DNA of 23,854 nucleotides from a virus. Location: positions 1 through 23,854 of IMG/VR virus record IMGVR_UViG_3300042878_000770; one strand, 5' to 3'. Made by a program: the position numbers and the translations under genes. Below the pieces are notes generated by a model. The model did no database searches. It saw nothing but the letters and a program-made list of their open reading frames with translations, and had not been told where the DNA came from. Shown here piece by piece: positions 1-6,834 of this stretch (the stretch's first letter is position 1; each line of letters starts with the position of its first letter).

Positions 1-1805
1 AGTGCCATTACTCCACCTGGTGATTGTGGCTGTGCAGATGAACCTGCGCCACCACCAAGTTGAGCCAACATTGCGTCCATATTTGGTGGACCTGCTGGTG
101 GACCTGCTGGTTGTTCCATACCCATACCTGGTGCTGATAGTCCTGGTTGTGTTTCAGGTGCGCCAGCTGGTGCCATTTCTGCCTGACGTTCTTGCGCACG
201 TTTCTGTGCTGACATGATTGCTTTAGGAAGTGTCATCTTATTAGAAGCAACTTGTTCTGCGATATATGCAAGATCATCTGGCTGGTATGGACCGTTCGGA
301 TCTGCGGCTTGTGCCTGAATAGAAGACAACAATGCAGCTTCGATTCCTTCAGCCACAATGCGGTCCTTTTCCATCTCTGGATCTGCAATAAGTGGGTCGG
401 CTTCACGAGCTGATTCTTTAGACATAAGCCCTGTACCAAGACGCTGACCAAGACCCACAATGAGACTGTTCACATCTGAACCGGCTGCGGAGTATGAAAC
501 ATAATGGAAGTCTGTTTCCCAAAGTTTGTTTGGTGTGTAGTCCTTGACTCCTCCACCCATGCCTGAAACAAAGAATGACTTGGAGTAACTACCCCAATAG
601 GCTTTTTCAATTCCAATAGCAATCTTGTCTTCTTCAACCATTGACGAAGCGAACAAATCTTGGGCTTCTTGTACACGGAAGTCAACTGTTGCTGCAAGGA
701 TGTTTTCTCCACGGCGACCAGTACGGATATTGGTGCCTGACTCTCCACCGAACTCTGCTGGGATAGAACCTTCGAGGCGTTCTTGGCGTTCAAGACGGTC
801 AAGAGCTACGTCTGTTTTGTATCCAGGTGAGATGTTTTGTACCTGAATATCTCCACCCTTTACAACACCAAGTTGCCCTGTTTTACCGTCAGCAATCTGA
901 ATGATCTCTGGGTTTTCACCTGGGCGGGCAATGAGGTATTCATCTGGGAAGATGCCACGCTCAATAGCAATTTCGGTGAGGGCTTGCAATCTTGCACGGG
1001 TGTAGTACATACCCATCAGACCGTCAAATTGTCCGTGTGGCTTGTCAAGGGTGATGCGTTGTGGCACCACTACAAGTGGCATACCTGTTTTGTTGCTGAT
1101 TCGTTCTAGTTCAACAACGTGGGAACCCATGAATGGTGCGCCCGATTCCATTGCAATCCCTTTTTCTGATCCAATAACGCAGGTAACTACTTCGTTGTCG
1201 CAAACGTATTCAAGGATTTTGAACATGGTGTCCCATGATGGTTGTCCTACACGAAGGATTCCGTTTATTTTGTCGCCGTAGTTTTGGGTTAGCCAACGGT
1301 ATGTTCGTGCGTATGTGAAGATGCAGTTATCTGGGACTGGGTTGTCAACATCTATAGTTGGCGCAGGGAAGGTATCAAGCGGGTTGCGAAGCTGCCATTC
1401 AGGGATGCGCTTATCAAAGTTAGGCTTAATAAAAATAGGCGAGTTGCTATATGCAAGTAAGTGCCTAGCACGGCGACGCATCTTCATGTTCATGCGGTTC
1501 TGATCCCAGATAGCAAGCATGGCTCGCTTCCGGTCACGAGCAAGTTGCATAGAGCGATCTTGTCCTTCACGCAAAGCAGGGAAATAAGGCGACGGCATAG
1601 TAGATGCGACACGCATAGACATCTGATCTAAACCCTGAACCAGCAGGTTAGCTACAGAAGAACGAGCTGAACGGTCAAGTTCATTAAGAGGGACAACAAC
1701 ATCACCGTTAGCTAGGCGACGGACCTCACGCATTTGATTGAGAATCGGACCTTGCGCTTCAAGACGCTCTCTGTATAGATCAACGATTTCTTCAACTGAT
1801 TTCAT
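1..1805 (-). CDS. Phage portal protein (3' end beyond window)
   Basis: An open frame runs from ATG at 1805 to the left edge, giving about 601 residues with no stop, so the C-terminus is missing. The portal is the dodecameric ring at the capsid vertex through which DNA is packaged and ejected. Visible features are an Arg-rich segment (RKRAM, MRRRARH), a central region around VVVPQRITLDKPHG, a segment with AEFGGESG and NIRTGRRGE, and a Pro/Gly/Ala/Gln-rich C-terminal part with repeated PAGPP. Its position directly downstream of the terminase, 38 bp away, is the classic packaging-gene order. A Shine-Dalgarno AAAGGTGA precedes the ATG. The call rests on synteny, size and overall style rather than one diagnostic motif. 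A different head protein is possible but less likely. Confidence 0.72.
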   Translation of the reverse strand, partial: MKSVEEIVDLYRERLEAQGPILNQMREVRRLANGDVVVPLNELDRSARSSVANLLVQGLDQMSMRVASTMPSPYFPALREGQDRSMQLARDRKRAMLAIWDQNRMNMKMRRRARHLLAYSNSPIFIKPNFDKRIPEWQLRNPLDTFPAPTIDVDNPVPDNCIFTYARTYRWLTQNYGDKINGILRVGQPSWDTMFKILEYVCDNEVVTCVIGSEKGIAMESGAPFMGSHVVELERISNKTGMPLVVVPQRITLDKPHGQFDGLMGMYYTRARLQALTEIAIERGIFPDEYLIARPGENPEIIQIADGKTGQLGVVKGGDIQVQNISPGYKTDVALDRLERQERLEGSIPAEFGGESGTNIRTGRRGENILAATVDFRVQEAQDLFASSMVEEDKIAIGIEKAYWGSYSKSFFVSGMGGGVKDYTPNKLWETDFHYVSYSAAGSDVNSLIVGLGQRLGTGLMSKESAREADPLIADPEMEKDRIVAEGIEAALLSSIQAQAADPNGPYQPDDLAYIAEQVASNKMTLPKAIMSAQKRAQERQAEMAPAGAPETQPGLSAPGMGMEQPAGPPAGPPNMDAMLAQLGGGAGSSAQPQSPGGVMA

Positions 1806-1843
1806 GCGTCACCTTTGGTTACAAACAATGCAACGATAACACA

Positions 1844-3814
1844 TCATAGCCATTTTGGTCGCCATTGCCTCGGTGGAGGCTTGCCTTGTGTTAGGTTTGG
1901 CAGGTTCAAAATTGCCATCCATAATGCCATAACAATGTCTGTGCCGCTTTTTTTATCTCTAGCCCATTTAGTTAACTCATCTGTAGCTGCCAAAGTTTTC
2001 CAGTTACCACTCATGGAAGGTAGGCGTAAAGCCCCTGAACGAATCACCGCTGGCAATAAGGCTTCAACACCTAGTGATTCATCTAGTTTGTTGCGGCTAG
2101 TGGTATGTGGTATCACATTGACTCTATGTAGAGCCTGCCATTTGCGTACAAAGTCGTGAGCTAAAAGGAACCGTTGGGCTGCGTTGATTTCAACCACCCA
2201 GTGAGAGATGGGATAACCCATTTGGTATGACCGTTCTTGCCATTCGTCCATTAGCCCAGAGTATTGACCGGTCATAGTGTCGTATCCAAGGACTTCTTCA
2301 GCGGATAATTTGACACGCTCGATATCCACTACGTGATAAAGGTTGGTTTGAGGCTGGTAAATAATCCATACAAACGCCCAAAACATTGTAGGGCTGGGGT
2401 CTACCGCCACAATACTGATCCACGGGTGGGCTAAACCTTCAGGGATATGCCCAGGTTGACGGTGGTTATCTACACAGCCTGGATAGTCAACCCCATCTGG
2501 TCCTAACCCGCCAGTAATCCAAGTGCGGTGTACCAGTCGGGTGTCAAGATCAAGGTCTTCTTGCTGATACACCACGTTAAACAGGTCAGGTTTGGAGTAT
2601 CGAATAAATGACAGGTCTTTCCACGGTAAACGGCGGGGATCTAGTAGGGGTCCGTCGGGGTATGGTAAGGATTTGAATGAACGGGACTCTTTACCTGTGT
2701 CTAGTTCCTCATAATATGCTTTATAGATTATTTGGCGGTATTTTTTTTGCCGAACAGGTTGACCTTCTTGAACATCTTCAGGGCTTTCAACATCTGACCC
2801 GTCATAACTGATGTCTTCTTCAATATCGTAGGTTTCTTTTGAGAGGCAATGGGCGTAGAGGTCCCCTGATCCGAGTCTCTGTCCGACAACAGCCAGTAAA
2901 CCACCTGGGTCGCAACGTGCTTCTGCGACTCCATCCCACCGTTCAAGTAATTTATCCCTTGCGACTGATTCACGGGCGTTATCTGGTGAGGCAACGTCGT
3001 CAAAGAGGCAGAGGTCGGCTCGGTGTCCGATGAATTCTGCTTCAATTCCGTAGGCACGTACAGTTGGCTCTTTGTTGTCCAACCCGTTTCCGTCAAGCTG
3101 TTCGACGACAAATTCTTCTGCCCGCCATAAGGCACCTTTGTCCACTGGTTTGAATCGTCCATAGTCAATTGTTAAACATCCTTCTGCATCTATTGCTAAT
3201 CCCTTTTGAACCATCATCGGATCGGGAAGAATTGGGGAAACCCTTTCGAGCGTTTCACGAATACGACGAGAATACATCTTCGCCATGTTCTGAGATACGG
3301 ACCCGATCATTACACGCACACGCCGGTTGCGAACTATTGCCCACACCGCTACATCATGGAACAAAGTTGATTTGCCTGCACCTGGGGGGACGTTGAGAAC
3401 TACGAATTCTTTTTCTTCGGACTCCAATAGTTTAACAAGAGTGAGCGCAGCTTCTACTTGCCACGGACTTGGGACACGCCCTAAATATCGCCGGCGAAAA
3501 TAATCAAAATCTTCTAACCCTCGAAGGGCTTCTTCACACAACATATCGTGCGGAATAGCAGATGGCAGGTCAATGGTATCCATGAAGTCCATGTGCGCAC
3601 GTTCCTGGCGACCACCGTTACCTGCACCAGTGTTGGCTTTATGGTTTGCTTCTTTACGGTTCGCTTCAAGCTCTTTGGCTCGTTTCAACCAACGAGAACC
3701 AGTATTGACATGAACCCCTGTCTCTGCACAGGCATCTTTAATGTTTCGTCCTGAAGCTATTAAAGCAAAGAACTTGGCTTTGTCCTGAATTGGGACAGCT
3801 CTTTTTGTTCCCAT
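1844..3814 (-). CDS. terL: Terminase large subunit with N-terminal HTH
   Basis: This 656-residue protein is the ATPase/nuclease motor that packages phage DNA into proheads. Walker A is at about 143-150 (PPGAGKST) and Walker B at about 268-273 (LCLFDD). A C-terminal RNase H-like nuclease follows, with its first acidic residue in VAVDPS (about 469-474), a second candidate in VVEINA (about 540-545) and a third in TDIVMAL (about 625-631). Residues 1-50 form an extra basic helix-turn-helix-like segment (NIKDACAETGVHVNTGSRWLK) typical of small-terminase or resolvase DNA-binding domains, then a Lys/Asn/Gly-rich linker. No separate small terminase is recognisable nearby, so this segment may supply DNA recognition; that is inference. 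The start at 3814 is kept because the HTH reads straight from it. The portal follows downstream. Confidence 0.95.
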   Translation of the reverse strand: MGTKRAVPIQDKAKFFALIASGRNIKDACAETGVHVNTGSRWLKRAKELEANRKEANHKANTGAGNGGRQERAHMDFMDTIDLPSAIPHDMLCEEALRGLEDFDYFRRRYLGRVPSPWQVEAALTLVKLLESEEKEFVVLNVPPGAGKSTLFHDVAVWAIVRNRRVRVMIGSVSQNMAKMYSRRIRETLERVSPILPDPMMVQKGLAIDAEGCLTIDYGRFKPVDKGALWRAEEFVVEQLDGNGLDNKEPTVRAYGIEAEFIGHRADLCLFDDVASPDNARESVARDKLLERWDGVAEARCDPGGLLAVVGQRLGSGDLYAHCLSKETYDIEEDISYDGSDVESPEDVQEGQPVRQKKYRQIIYKAYYEELDTGKESRSFKSLPYPDGPLLDPRRLPWKDLSFIRYSKPDLFNVVYQQEDLDLDTRLVHRTWITGGLGPDGVDYPGCVDNHRQPGHIPEGLAHPWISIVAVDPSPTMFWAFVWIIYQPQTNLYHVVDIERVKLSAEEVLGYDTMTGQYSGLMDEWQERSYQMGYPISHWVVEINAAQRFLLAHDFVRKWQALHRVNVIPHTTSRNKLDESLGVEALLPAVIRSGALRLPSMSGNWKTLAATDELTKWARDKKSGTDIVMALWMAILNLPNLTQGKPPPRQWRPKWL

Positions 3815-3826
3815 ACTGGGTTTATT

Positions 3827-4087
3827 CTACCACTTAACTTTGTTAGCCCAGTATGCGGCAGACATTTTTCCTTTAGCAATGTTAGAAGCATGACGGTCTT
3901 TGAACGCTTTGTTACGGGCAGACCCGTCAGGGGAACCAGACACTCCTTGTTGTCCAAAGCGGATTAGTTTTACTTCGCTACCGACTTTGGCTACAACCAC
4001 ATGAGATTTAGTTGGATGTTTAGGAGTGGCTTTAGGTTTGTTGTACCCAGATACACCTGCCCGTTTAAGGCGAGAATCTTCAGGCAT
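3827..4087 (-). CDS. Small basic phage protein (DUF5872-like, tentative)
   Basis: An 86-residue basic protein. The N-terminal part contains RAGVSGYNKPKATP and HPTKSHVV. The middle has IRFGQQGVSG and the C-terminus has KAFKDRHASNIAKGKMSAAYW. From memory, short phage proteins with this FGQQG and RHxxNIxxGKxSAxYWA pattern are common near terminase genes, and I associate them with DUF5872; I cannot verify the family name here. No function is established to my knowledge. It sits 12 bp upstream of the terminase and overlaps the preceding gene's stop by one base, so it belongs to the packaging operon. High Lys/Arg content suggests nucleic-acid or virion association, which is inference. Confidence 0.8.
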   Translation of the reverse strand: MPEDSRLKRAGVSGYNKPKATPKHPTKSHVVVAKVGSEVKLIRFGQQGVSGSPDGSARNKAFKDRHASNIAKGKMSAAYWANKVKW

Positions 4088-4719
4088 CAGAAATCTGTTT
4101 TTCTACCCGACGGTAAAGGCTTAGGATATTTCTTTCCTTTTAAGCCTTTACTCCCAGATTTTTTCAAAGCATCATTAACTTCTTTTACCACTTTTTGTGT
4201 ACTTTTACCTTGAAGTGTAATTTCTTTAGAAACTTTAATTGGTTTACCAGAAACAACAATAGGTTCATTACGACCTGCACGACCAACAGACTTAGTGGCA
4301 GGGTCTATCTTTTTTACAGATGAACGAGGGACTTTGCCAACATAGATTGAACCTTTATCGCCTGAATAACTCTTTGCTGATTCGGGATGCAAAACAGAAC
4401 CTTTGGCTTTAGGGTTAAAAGCCCAAACAACATTTTCTTTTGGTGCGTCTTGAGAACCTTTTGTTGGGTTGATTGTTTTAAGATTCTTAGTTGGTGAACC
4501 ATGAATAACGGTTTTACCAAATTTGTAACTGTTCATGGCGGCTGAATAGCCTTTTCCTAAAACTGCTCCACCGAGAACTGCTTTACCCATTTGGCTGTAC
4601 CCACGGGCTTGTTCATTGCGGGATTTGGCAAACCCTGCAATTCGTGCGTCGTCTTCTTTTTTAGTGCGAGCCGTTGAGGCAGATGTTGCTTTACCTGTAG
4701 GTTTTGGTTTCTTAGCCAT
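4087..4719 (-). CDS. Basic protein with possible ADP-ribosyltransferase-like core
   Basis: A 210-residue, very Lys-rich protein. Residues 1-60 are a basic tail with a Gly/Ala stretch (about 45-60). The core at about 70-167 has the order VIHGSPTKNLKTINP (about 71-85), ENVVWAF (about 95-101), GSIYVGKVP (about 123-131) and NEPIVVSGKPIKV (about 151-163). A strand ending in HGS, then an L-x-x-I-x-P segment, a hydrophobic strand and a late strand with a conserved Glu, resembles H-Y-E type ADP-ribosyltransferase-like folds. H73 and E152 would be the candidate active-site residues, but the middle residue is not clear. The C-terminus is again basic. It starts at ATG 4719, overlapping the upstream stop (TAATG). 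It may be a virion-packaged effector or just a structural basic protein. Confidence 0.72.
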   Translation of the reverse strand: MAKKPKPTGKATSASTARTKKEDDARIAGFAKSRNEQARGYSQMGKAVLGGAVLGKGYSAAMNSYKFGKTVIHGSPTKNLKTINPTKGSQDAPKENVVWAFNPKAKGSVLHPESAKSYSGDKGSIYVGKVPRSSVKKIDPATKSVGRAGRNEPIVVSGKPIKVSKEITLQGKSTQKVVKEVNDALKKSGSKGLKGKKYPKPLPSGRKTDF

Positions 4720-4835
4720 TACTTTTTCTTCTTAGGAGCCATCTTCATTTTTTTGCCTGTTTTCTTAGCCGCTACTTTAGCGTCTTTCATTCCAGCTTCT
4801 GTATATGGGAACTTCTTTTTTCCTACCTGTGGCAT
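4719..4835 (-). CDS. 38-residue Lys-rich mini-protein
   Basis: This reads from ATG at 4835 to TAA at 4721-4719 and is fully open. The start is PQVGKKKFPYTEAG, followed by alternating Lys and Ala and a terminal PKKKK. From memory, tiny proteins beginning with a VGKKKFPYT-like motif recur in many phage genomes, which supports a genuine gene. Function is unknown. The stop overlaps the start of the downstream basic protein (TAATG), and the upstream mini-gene ends one base before its ATG, so the genes are translationally coupled. The upstream GGAAAG is a plausible ribosome binding site. Strong positive charge suggests DNA or RNA binding; this is inference. Confidence 0.7.
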   Translation of the reverse strand: MPQVGKKKFPYTEAGMKDAKVAAKKTGKKMKMAPKKKK

Positions 4836-4836
4836 A

Positions 4837-5001
4837 TTACTTTCCTTTTTTCATTCGGGATGCAGCCATGTTATCAACAAGGTTCGGATACGGACGACCA
4901 GCCTTCTTCGCCCTTGCTTTAGCAGAAGCCTTCTGAGATGAAGACAAAGGAGTCGACTTCTTCTTCGGGTTTTTAGTTTCCCAAACAGGCTTTTGTTTCA
5001 T
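4837..5001 (-). CDS. 54-residue Lys/Ala-rich mini-protein
   Basis: ATG at 5001, TAA at 4839-4837. It contains KPVWETKNPKKK near the N-terminus, SSSQKASAKARAKKAGRPYP in the middle and NLVDNMAASRMKKGK at the end. I recall phage mini-proteins with the GRPYPNLVDN signature, so it is probably real although no role is known. The start is inside the ATGA overlap with the end of the next upstream reading frame, and the stop is one base before the next start, giving a chain of coupled small basic genes leading into the terminase. Lys/Ala/Ser composition resembles histone-like or linker tails, but no fold is recognisable. Confidence 0.7.
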   Translation of the reverse strand: MKQKPVWETKNPKKKSTPLSSSQKASAKARAKKAGRPYPNLVDNMAASRMKKGK

Positions 5002-5111
5002 GTGGAAACACTAACACCATGTGCTACGATGATGTCAACTTCACAAGACCTCCACGCTGGGATAGCGTCAAGGCAGGCAGGGTCGTACATCGGTTGCATG
5101 ATGCGGGACAT
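4998..5111 (-). CDS. Possible 37-residue mini-protein
   Basis: ATG at 5111 and TGA at 5000-4998, where TGA overlaps the next ATG as ATGA. The peptide includes IMQPMYDPACLDAIPAWRSC and EVDIIVAHGV, a normal-looking amino-acid mix with two Cys. The frame is open further upstream to a TTG at 5147. ATG at 5099 is another possible start. The four-base coupling to the mini-protein gene downstream is the main support. There is no strong Shine-Dalgarno in front of any candidate start, so the exact start is uncertain and the gene could be spurious. I do not recognise it. Confidence 0.45.
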   Translation of the reverse strand: MSRIMQPMYDPACLDAIPAWRSCEVDIIVAHGVSVST

Positions 5112-5264
5112 TTCACACCAGGGAACTGGGGTAGATGAATCCTGCAATCAGACAATACCGTTATGTAATTATTGATCCTATTGTGTAAGAGATTCAAGCA
5201 GCGTAATGAACGTCATCTCATTAAAACTTTCGGGTGTCGGCTAAAACATTTGGCTACGGCGACC

Positions 5265-5283
5265 TTGGTATCACTTTGGTATC
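5265..5283 (+). repeat. Direct repeat TTGGTATC x2, 11-bp period
   Basis: TTGGTATC occurs at 5265-5272 and again exactly at 5276-5283. An 11-bp spacing puts both copies on the same face of the helix. They lie just upstream of the structured RNA candidate, which suits a protein-binding site controlling it. No binding protein can be assigned. Confidence 0.5.
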
Positions 5284-5306
5284 TAAACTGTGGGGGAAGC
5301 TAAACC

Positions 5307-5426
5307 CTGGACTGTCACGATCTGGTTCCGCCGTTGGCGGCTACCGCCCTCACGTTGTTCGGTTGCTCGCAAAGAAGCAGGAACAAAACCAGTTGACGTG
5401 TCCAGCCCTGTGGGTTTTTCTTTTTT
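5307..5426 (+). ncRNA. Structured RNA candidate, three-way junction
   Basis: On the plus strand several perfect helices nest without gaps. Closing helix: CTGGAC (5307-5312) with GTCCAG (5400-5405), then ACG (5317-5319) with CGT (5397-5399), then CTGGTT (5322-5327) with AACCAG (5387-5392). Inside, arm one is CCGCC-GTT-GGCGG (5328-5340), abutting the closing helix. Arm two is TTGTTC (5355-5360) with GAACAA (5381-5386), extended by TGCT/AGCA (5364-5367 and 5376-5379). GGCGG can instead pair with CCGCC at 5344-5348, giving two mutually exclusive hairpins. A run of T with one C follows at 5415-5426, consistent with a transcript end. Function is unknown; options include an attenuator, a regulatory small RNA or a packaging/processing element. 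The U-tract indicates plus-strand transcription, antisense to the leftward packaging transcript. Confidence 0.6.
5404..5426 (+). terminator. Weak intrinsic terminator-like hairpin and U-tract
   Basis: AGCCC-TGT-GGGTT can form a short stem (one G-T wobble) immediately followed by TTTCTTTTTT. The stem is short and competes with the GTCCAG strand of the RNA's closing helix. GGTTTT at 5413-5418 can also pair with AAAACC at 5385-5390, so alternative folds could toggle termination. Confidence 0.45.
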
Positions 5427-5569
5427 CTTTCCATGCCAACTAAAGCCGGTGACTAGGCAGCTGGTTATCTCCTGCCTCCTCCCCAGCGAACCGTTTAACA
5501 CCACCCTCCGTGGTCAGCCACCACGCACAGTGAACAACCAGACCCCACACACAGCAAAAGAGTGAGAAC

Positions 5570-5683
5570 ATGGCTGAACAGGTATACATATATGTACCCC
5601 CCCGTGGCTCGGCATACCCCCAGTTGCGTTACGCTCTCTACCTACTGGTCGGTAGGCAGCCACTAGATCCCGACGTTACATAA
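5570..5683 (+). CDS. Low-confidence 37-residue frame
   Basis: ATG at 5570 to TAA at 5681-5683. The peptide (MAEQVYIYVPPRGSAYPQL, then RYALYLLVGRQ and PLDPDVT) has a normal composition. AAAGAG upstream is a poor ribosome binding site. It lies opposite a region probably transcribed leftward and contains a CCTAC/GTAGG hairpin (5641-5656), so it may be chance. Unrecognised. Confidence 0.25.
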   Translation: MAEQVYIYVPPRGSAYPQLRYALYLLVGRQPLDPDVT

Positions 5684-5691
5684 CAAACATT

Positions 5692-5757
5692 ATGGGCGCA
5701 CCTAAAACACCCCCCCAGCGTTCCTGGTTTTATAACACTACTAACCGGTCACTCTAA
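5692..5757 (+). CDS. Low-confidence 21-residue frame
   Basis: ATG at 5692 to TAA at 5755-5757, eight bases after the previous small frame: MGAPKTPPQRSWFYNTTNRS plus Leu. Only the tandem spacing and unremarkable composition speak for it. There is no clear ribosome binding site. It could be a leader peptide or noise. Confidence 0.15.
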   Translation: MGAPKTPPQRSWFYNTTNRSL

Positions 5758-5804
5758 GTAGTCGCCCCTCACTCTAAGCGTTCGTGACTTTCCAGCCCCT
5801 CCGC

Positions 5805-5954
5805 CTATGCCTTCTTTTTGTGTGTGTGTTGTGCTTGTTTTGGTGCTGGTTTTTTGGCTGGTGGTTTGGCAGCTTTTGTGACGTTCGGGTGCTTGAAAGG
5901 TTTCTGATCTAATGACTTGCAATGTGTTAGACGGTTGTGGTTAAATAGATCCAT
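5805..5954 (-). CDS. Probable 49-residue basic mini-protein
   Basis: Fully open from ATG 5954 to TAG 5807-5805. The first half is MDLFNHNRLTHCKSLDQKP, then FKHPNVTKAA. The second half is a Lys/Pro/Ala-rich tail (KPPAKKPAPKQAQ, HTHKKKA). The mix of an ordinary N-terminal half and a basic low-complexity tail matches the other leftward mini-proteins at 4719-5001. The ATG directly follows a CGGG...CCCG hairpin and lacks a good Shine-Dalgarno, which weakens the call. The candidate rightward promoter lies inside it, so the two uses of this DNA compete. Function unknown. Confidence 0.4.
   Translation of the reverse strand: MDLFNHNRLTHCKSLDQKPFKHPNVTKAAKPPAKKPAPKQAQHTHKKKA
5917..5946 (+). promoter_or_regulatory. 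Candidate promoter for the rightward gene block
   Basis: TTGCAA at 5917-5922 and TTAAAT at 5941-5946 with an 18-bp spacer resemble vegetative -35 and -10 boxes (4 of 6 at the -10). It lies about 46 bp upstream of the first rightward ATG (5993). A CGGG-TTTTTCG-CCCG hairpin (5955-5969) would fall near the start of the transcript. Confidence 0.4.
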
Positions 5955-5992
5955 CGGGTTTTTCGCCCGCTATACCTAAGAGGGGTAAACAA

Positions 5993-6418
5993 ATGGATAA
6001 GGCAATTTTCACCATAGAAGGTGAACTATATATAGAGGGGCTTCACGATCCCCGCAACCGTTGGAATGGTTGGGCTACCCCAATTTTCCCGATCGAATCG
6101 GTGCAAGTCATCGCTACATTCTTAGACGATAATCTTGCCGACTTTCGGGAGGGTGGCATCGTTGTAATGATCGATGGTGTTCCACATTGGAAAGAACTTG
6201 ACGAATCAGACGGCGAAACAATTCTTTACCCGATCGCTCCGCAAGTGATCGATGGTGTCGAATACTTCGAAGTTGGCGCTGGTGGCTGGGTGTGGGACGA
6301 TGTGGAGTTTCCCGACTTCGGCGATGACGAAGAATCCCACGATTATTGGTTGGGCGAGATCAGAGACTGTCAATATAAGTCGGCTGGTGTTCTAGACATG
6401 ATCGCAGTGGGTAAGTAA
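5993..6418 (+). CDS. Acidic protein of unknown function
   Basis: First gene of the rightward block, 141 residues. The start ATG is preceded by AAGAGGGGTAAACAA, the shared early leader. The protein is acidic, with FTIEGELYIEGLHDP near the N-terminus, VVMIDGVPHWKEL in the middle and an Asp/Glu-rich stretch FPDFGDDEESHDYW towards the C-terminus. Repeated aromatic-rich short strands suggest a small beta-rich fold; no catalytic motif is visible. Its stop overlaps the next ATG (TAATG). Acidic phage early proteins are sometimes DNA mimics or inhibitors of host enzymes, but nothing here proves that. Not recognised. Confidence 0.85.
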   Translation: MDKAIFTIEGELYIEGLHDPRNRWNGWATPIFPIESVQVIATFLDDNLADFREGGIVVMIDGVPHWKELDESDGETILYPIAPQVIDGVEYFEVGAGGWVWDDVEFPDFGDDEESHDYWLGEIRDCQYKSAGVLDMIAVGK

Positions 6419-6618
6419 TGCAATTTACCCACAAACAAATTAAGCAGATCCTATTTAATCAGGCACACGGAAAACCAGTTAACGAAGGCACAGCCGATCC
6501 AGTTTGTGAATGTTGTGTCCGTCTGGCAGATGATCTACCCGACACCTACAACGAAGGTGAGCAACTCTGCGGAGACTGTGAAGCCTATTTCCAACTAGCA
6601 GACAAGGCGGGCAAGTAA
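6418..6618 (+). CDS. Small zinc-finger-like protein
   Basis: A 66-residue protein with an N-terminal helix (FTHKQIKQILFNQAHGK) and a Cys cluster: CECC at about 29-32 and CGDC at about 51-54, compatible with one zinc site joining two knuckles. No DNA-binding or catalytic residues can be assigned. The start overlaps the preceding stop by one base and its own stop overlaps the next start in the same way, so it is translated as part of a tight operon. Unknown function; a zinc-stabilised adaptor is a reasonable guess. Confidence 0.8.
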   Translation: MQFTHKQIKQILFNQAHGKPVNEGTADPVCECCVRLADDLPDTYNEGEQLCGDCEAYFQLADKAGK

Positions 6619-6818
6619 TGAAGTACACAACCACTAACGGCTGGGTAATTAGTACCCGCAAATTAAAGGCAGACGATCGGCTTTATCTGAAGGAACTAGA
6701 GACAGATTCGCAACGTTGCGAATTTGTGGACGAGTGTGTGCCTTTGTATTTGAAAGCTTGGGGGGTCGATCTCATTGACACGACCGCAAGCCTAAAAAAT
6801 GCAGGACTGATCGACTAG
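6618..6818 (+). CDS. Small protein of unknown function
   Basis: 66 residues, starting at an ATG overlapping the previous stop (TAATG). The sequence begins MKYTTTNGWVISTRKLKADD and continues with a helical, charged central segment (LYLKELETDSQRCEFVDEC) and a hydrophobic C-terminal part. No membrane segment or motif is visible. It closes the first coupled gene triplet of the block. A structured 104-bp spacer follows it. Not recognised. Confidence 0.75.
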   Translation: MKYTTTNGWVISTRKLKADDRLYLKELETDSQRCEFVDECVPLYLKAWGVDLIDTTASLKNAGLID

Positions 6819-6834
6819 CGAGAAGCAGCCGAAA

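Larger units (their letters stand above)
5112..5804. other. Gene-poor divergence zone
   Basis: About 690 bases between the leftward packaging genes and the small leftward frame at 5805-5954, with no well-supported larger gene. Open frames across 5234-5565 are better explained as by-products of a structured RNA (separate entry). The zone also contains a pair of TTGGTATC repeats, the U-tract after 5415, C7-8 runs near 5597 and 5709, two low-confidence plus-strand mini-frames (5570-5683 and 5692-5757), and a direct repeat TCACTCTAAG (about 5749-5758 and 5768-5778). The stretch 5148-5240 is AT-rich and would suit a leftward promoter, but I could not place convincing -35/-10 boxes. Confidence 0.6.

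Noticed and set aside
2728-3168. 146-codon minus-strand frame inside the terminase gene
   Set aside because: Lies in another frame of a strongly supported terminase and shows no motif.
5234-5565. Overlapping open reading frames of 69 and 91 codons on the plus strand
   Set aside because: They run across the nested helices and U-tract, have no good ribosome binding site and odd composition. A structured RNA explains the region better.
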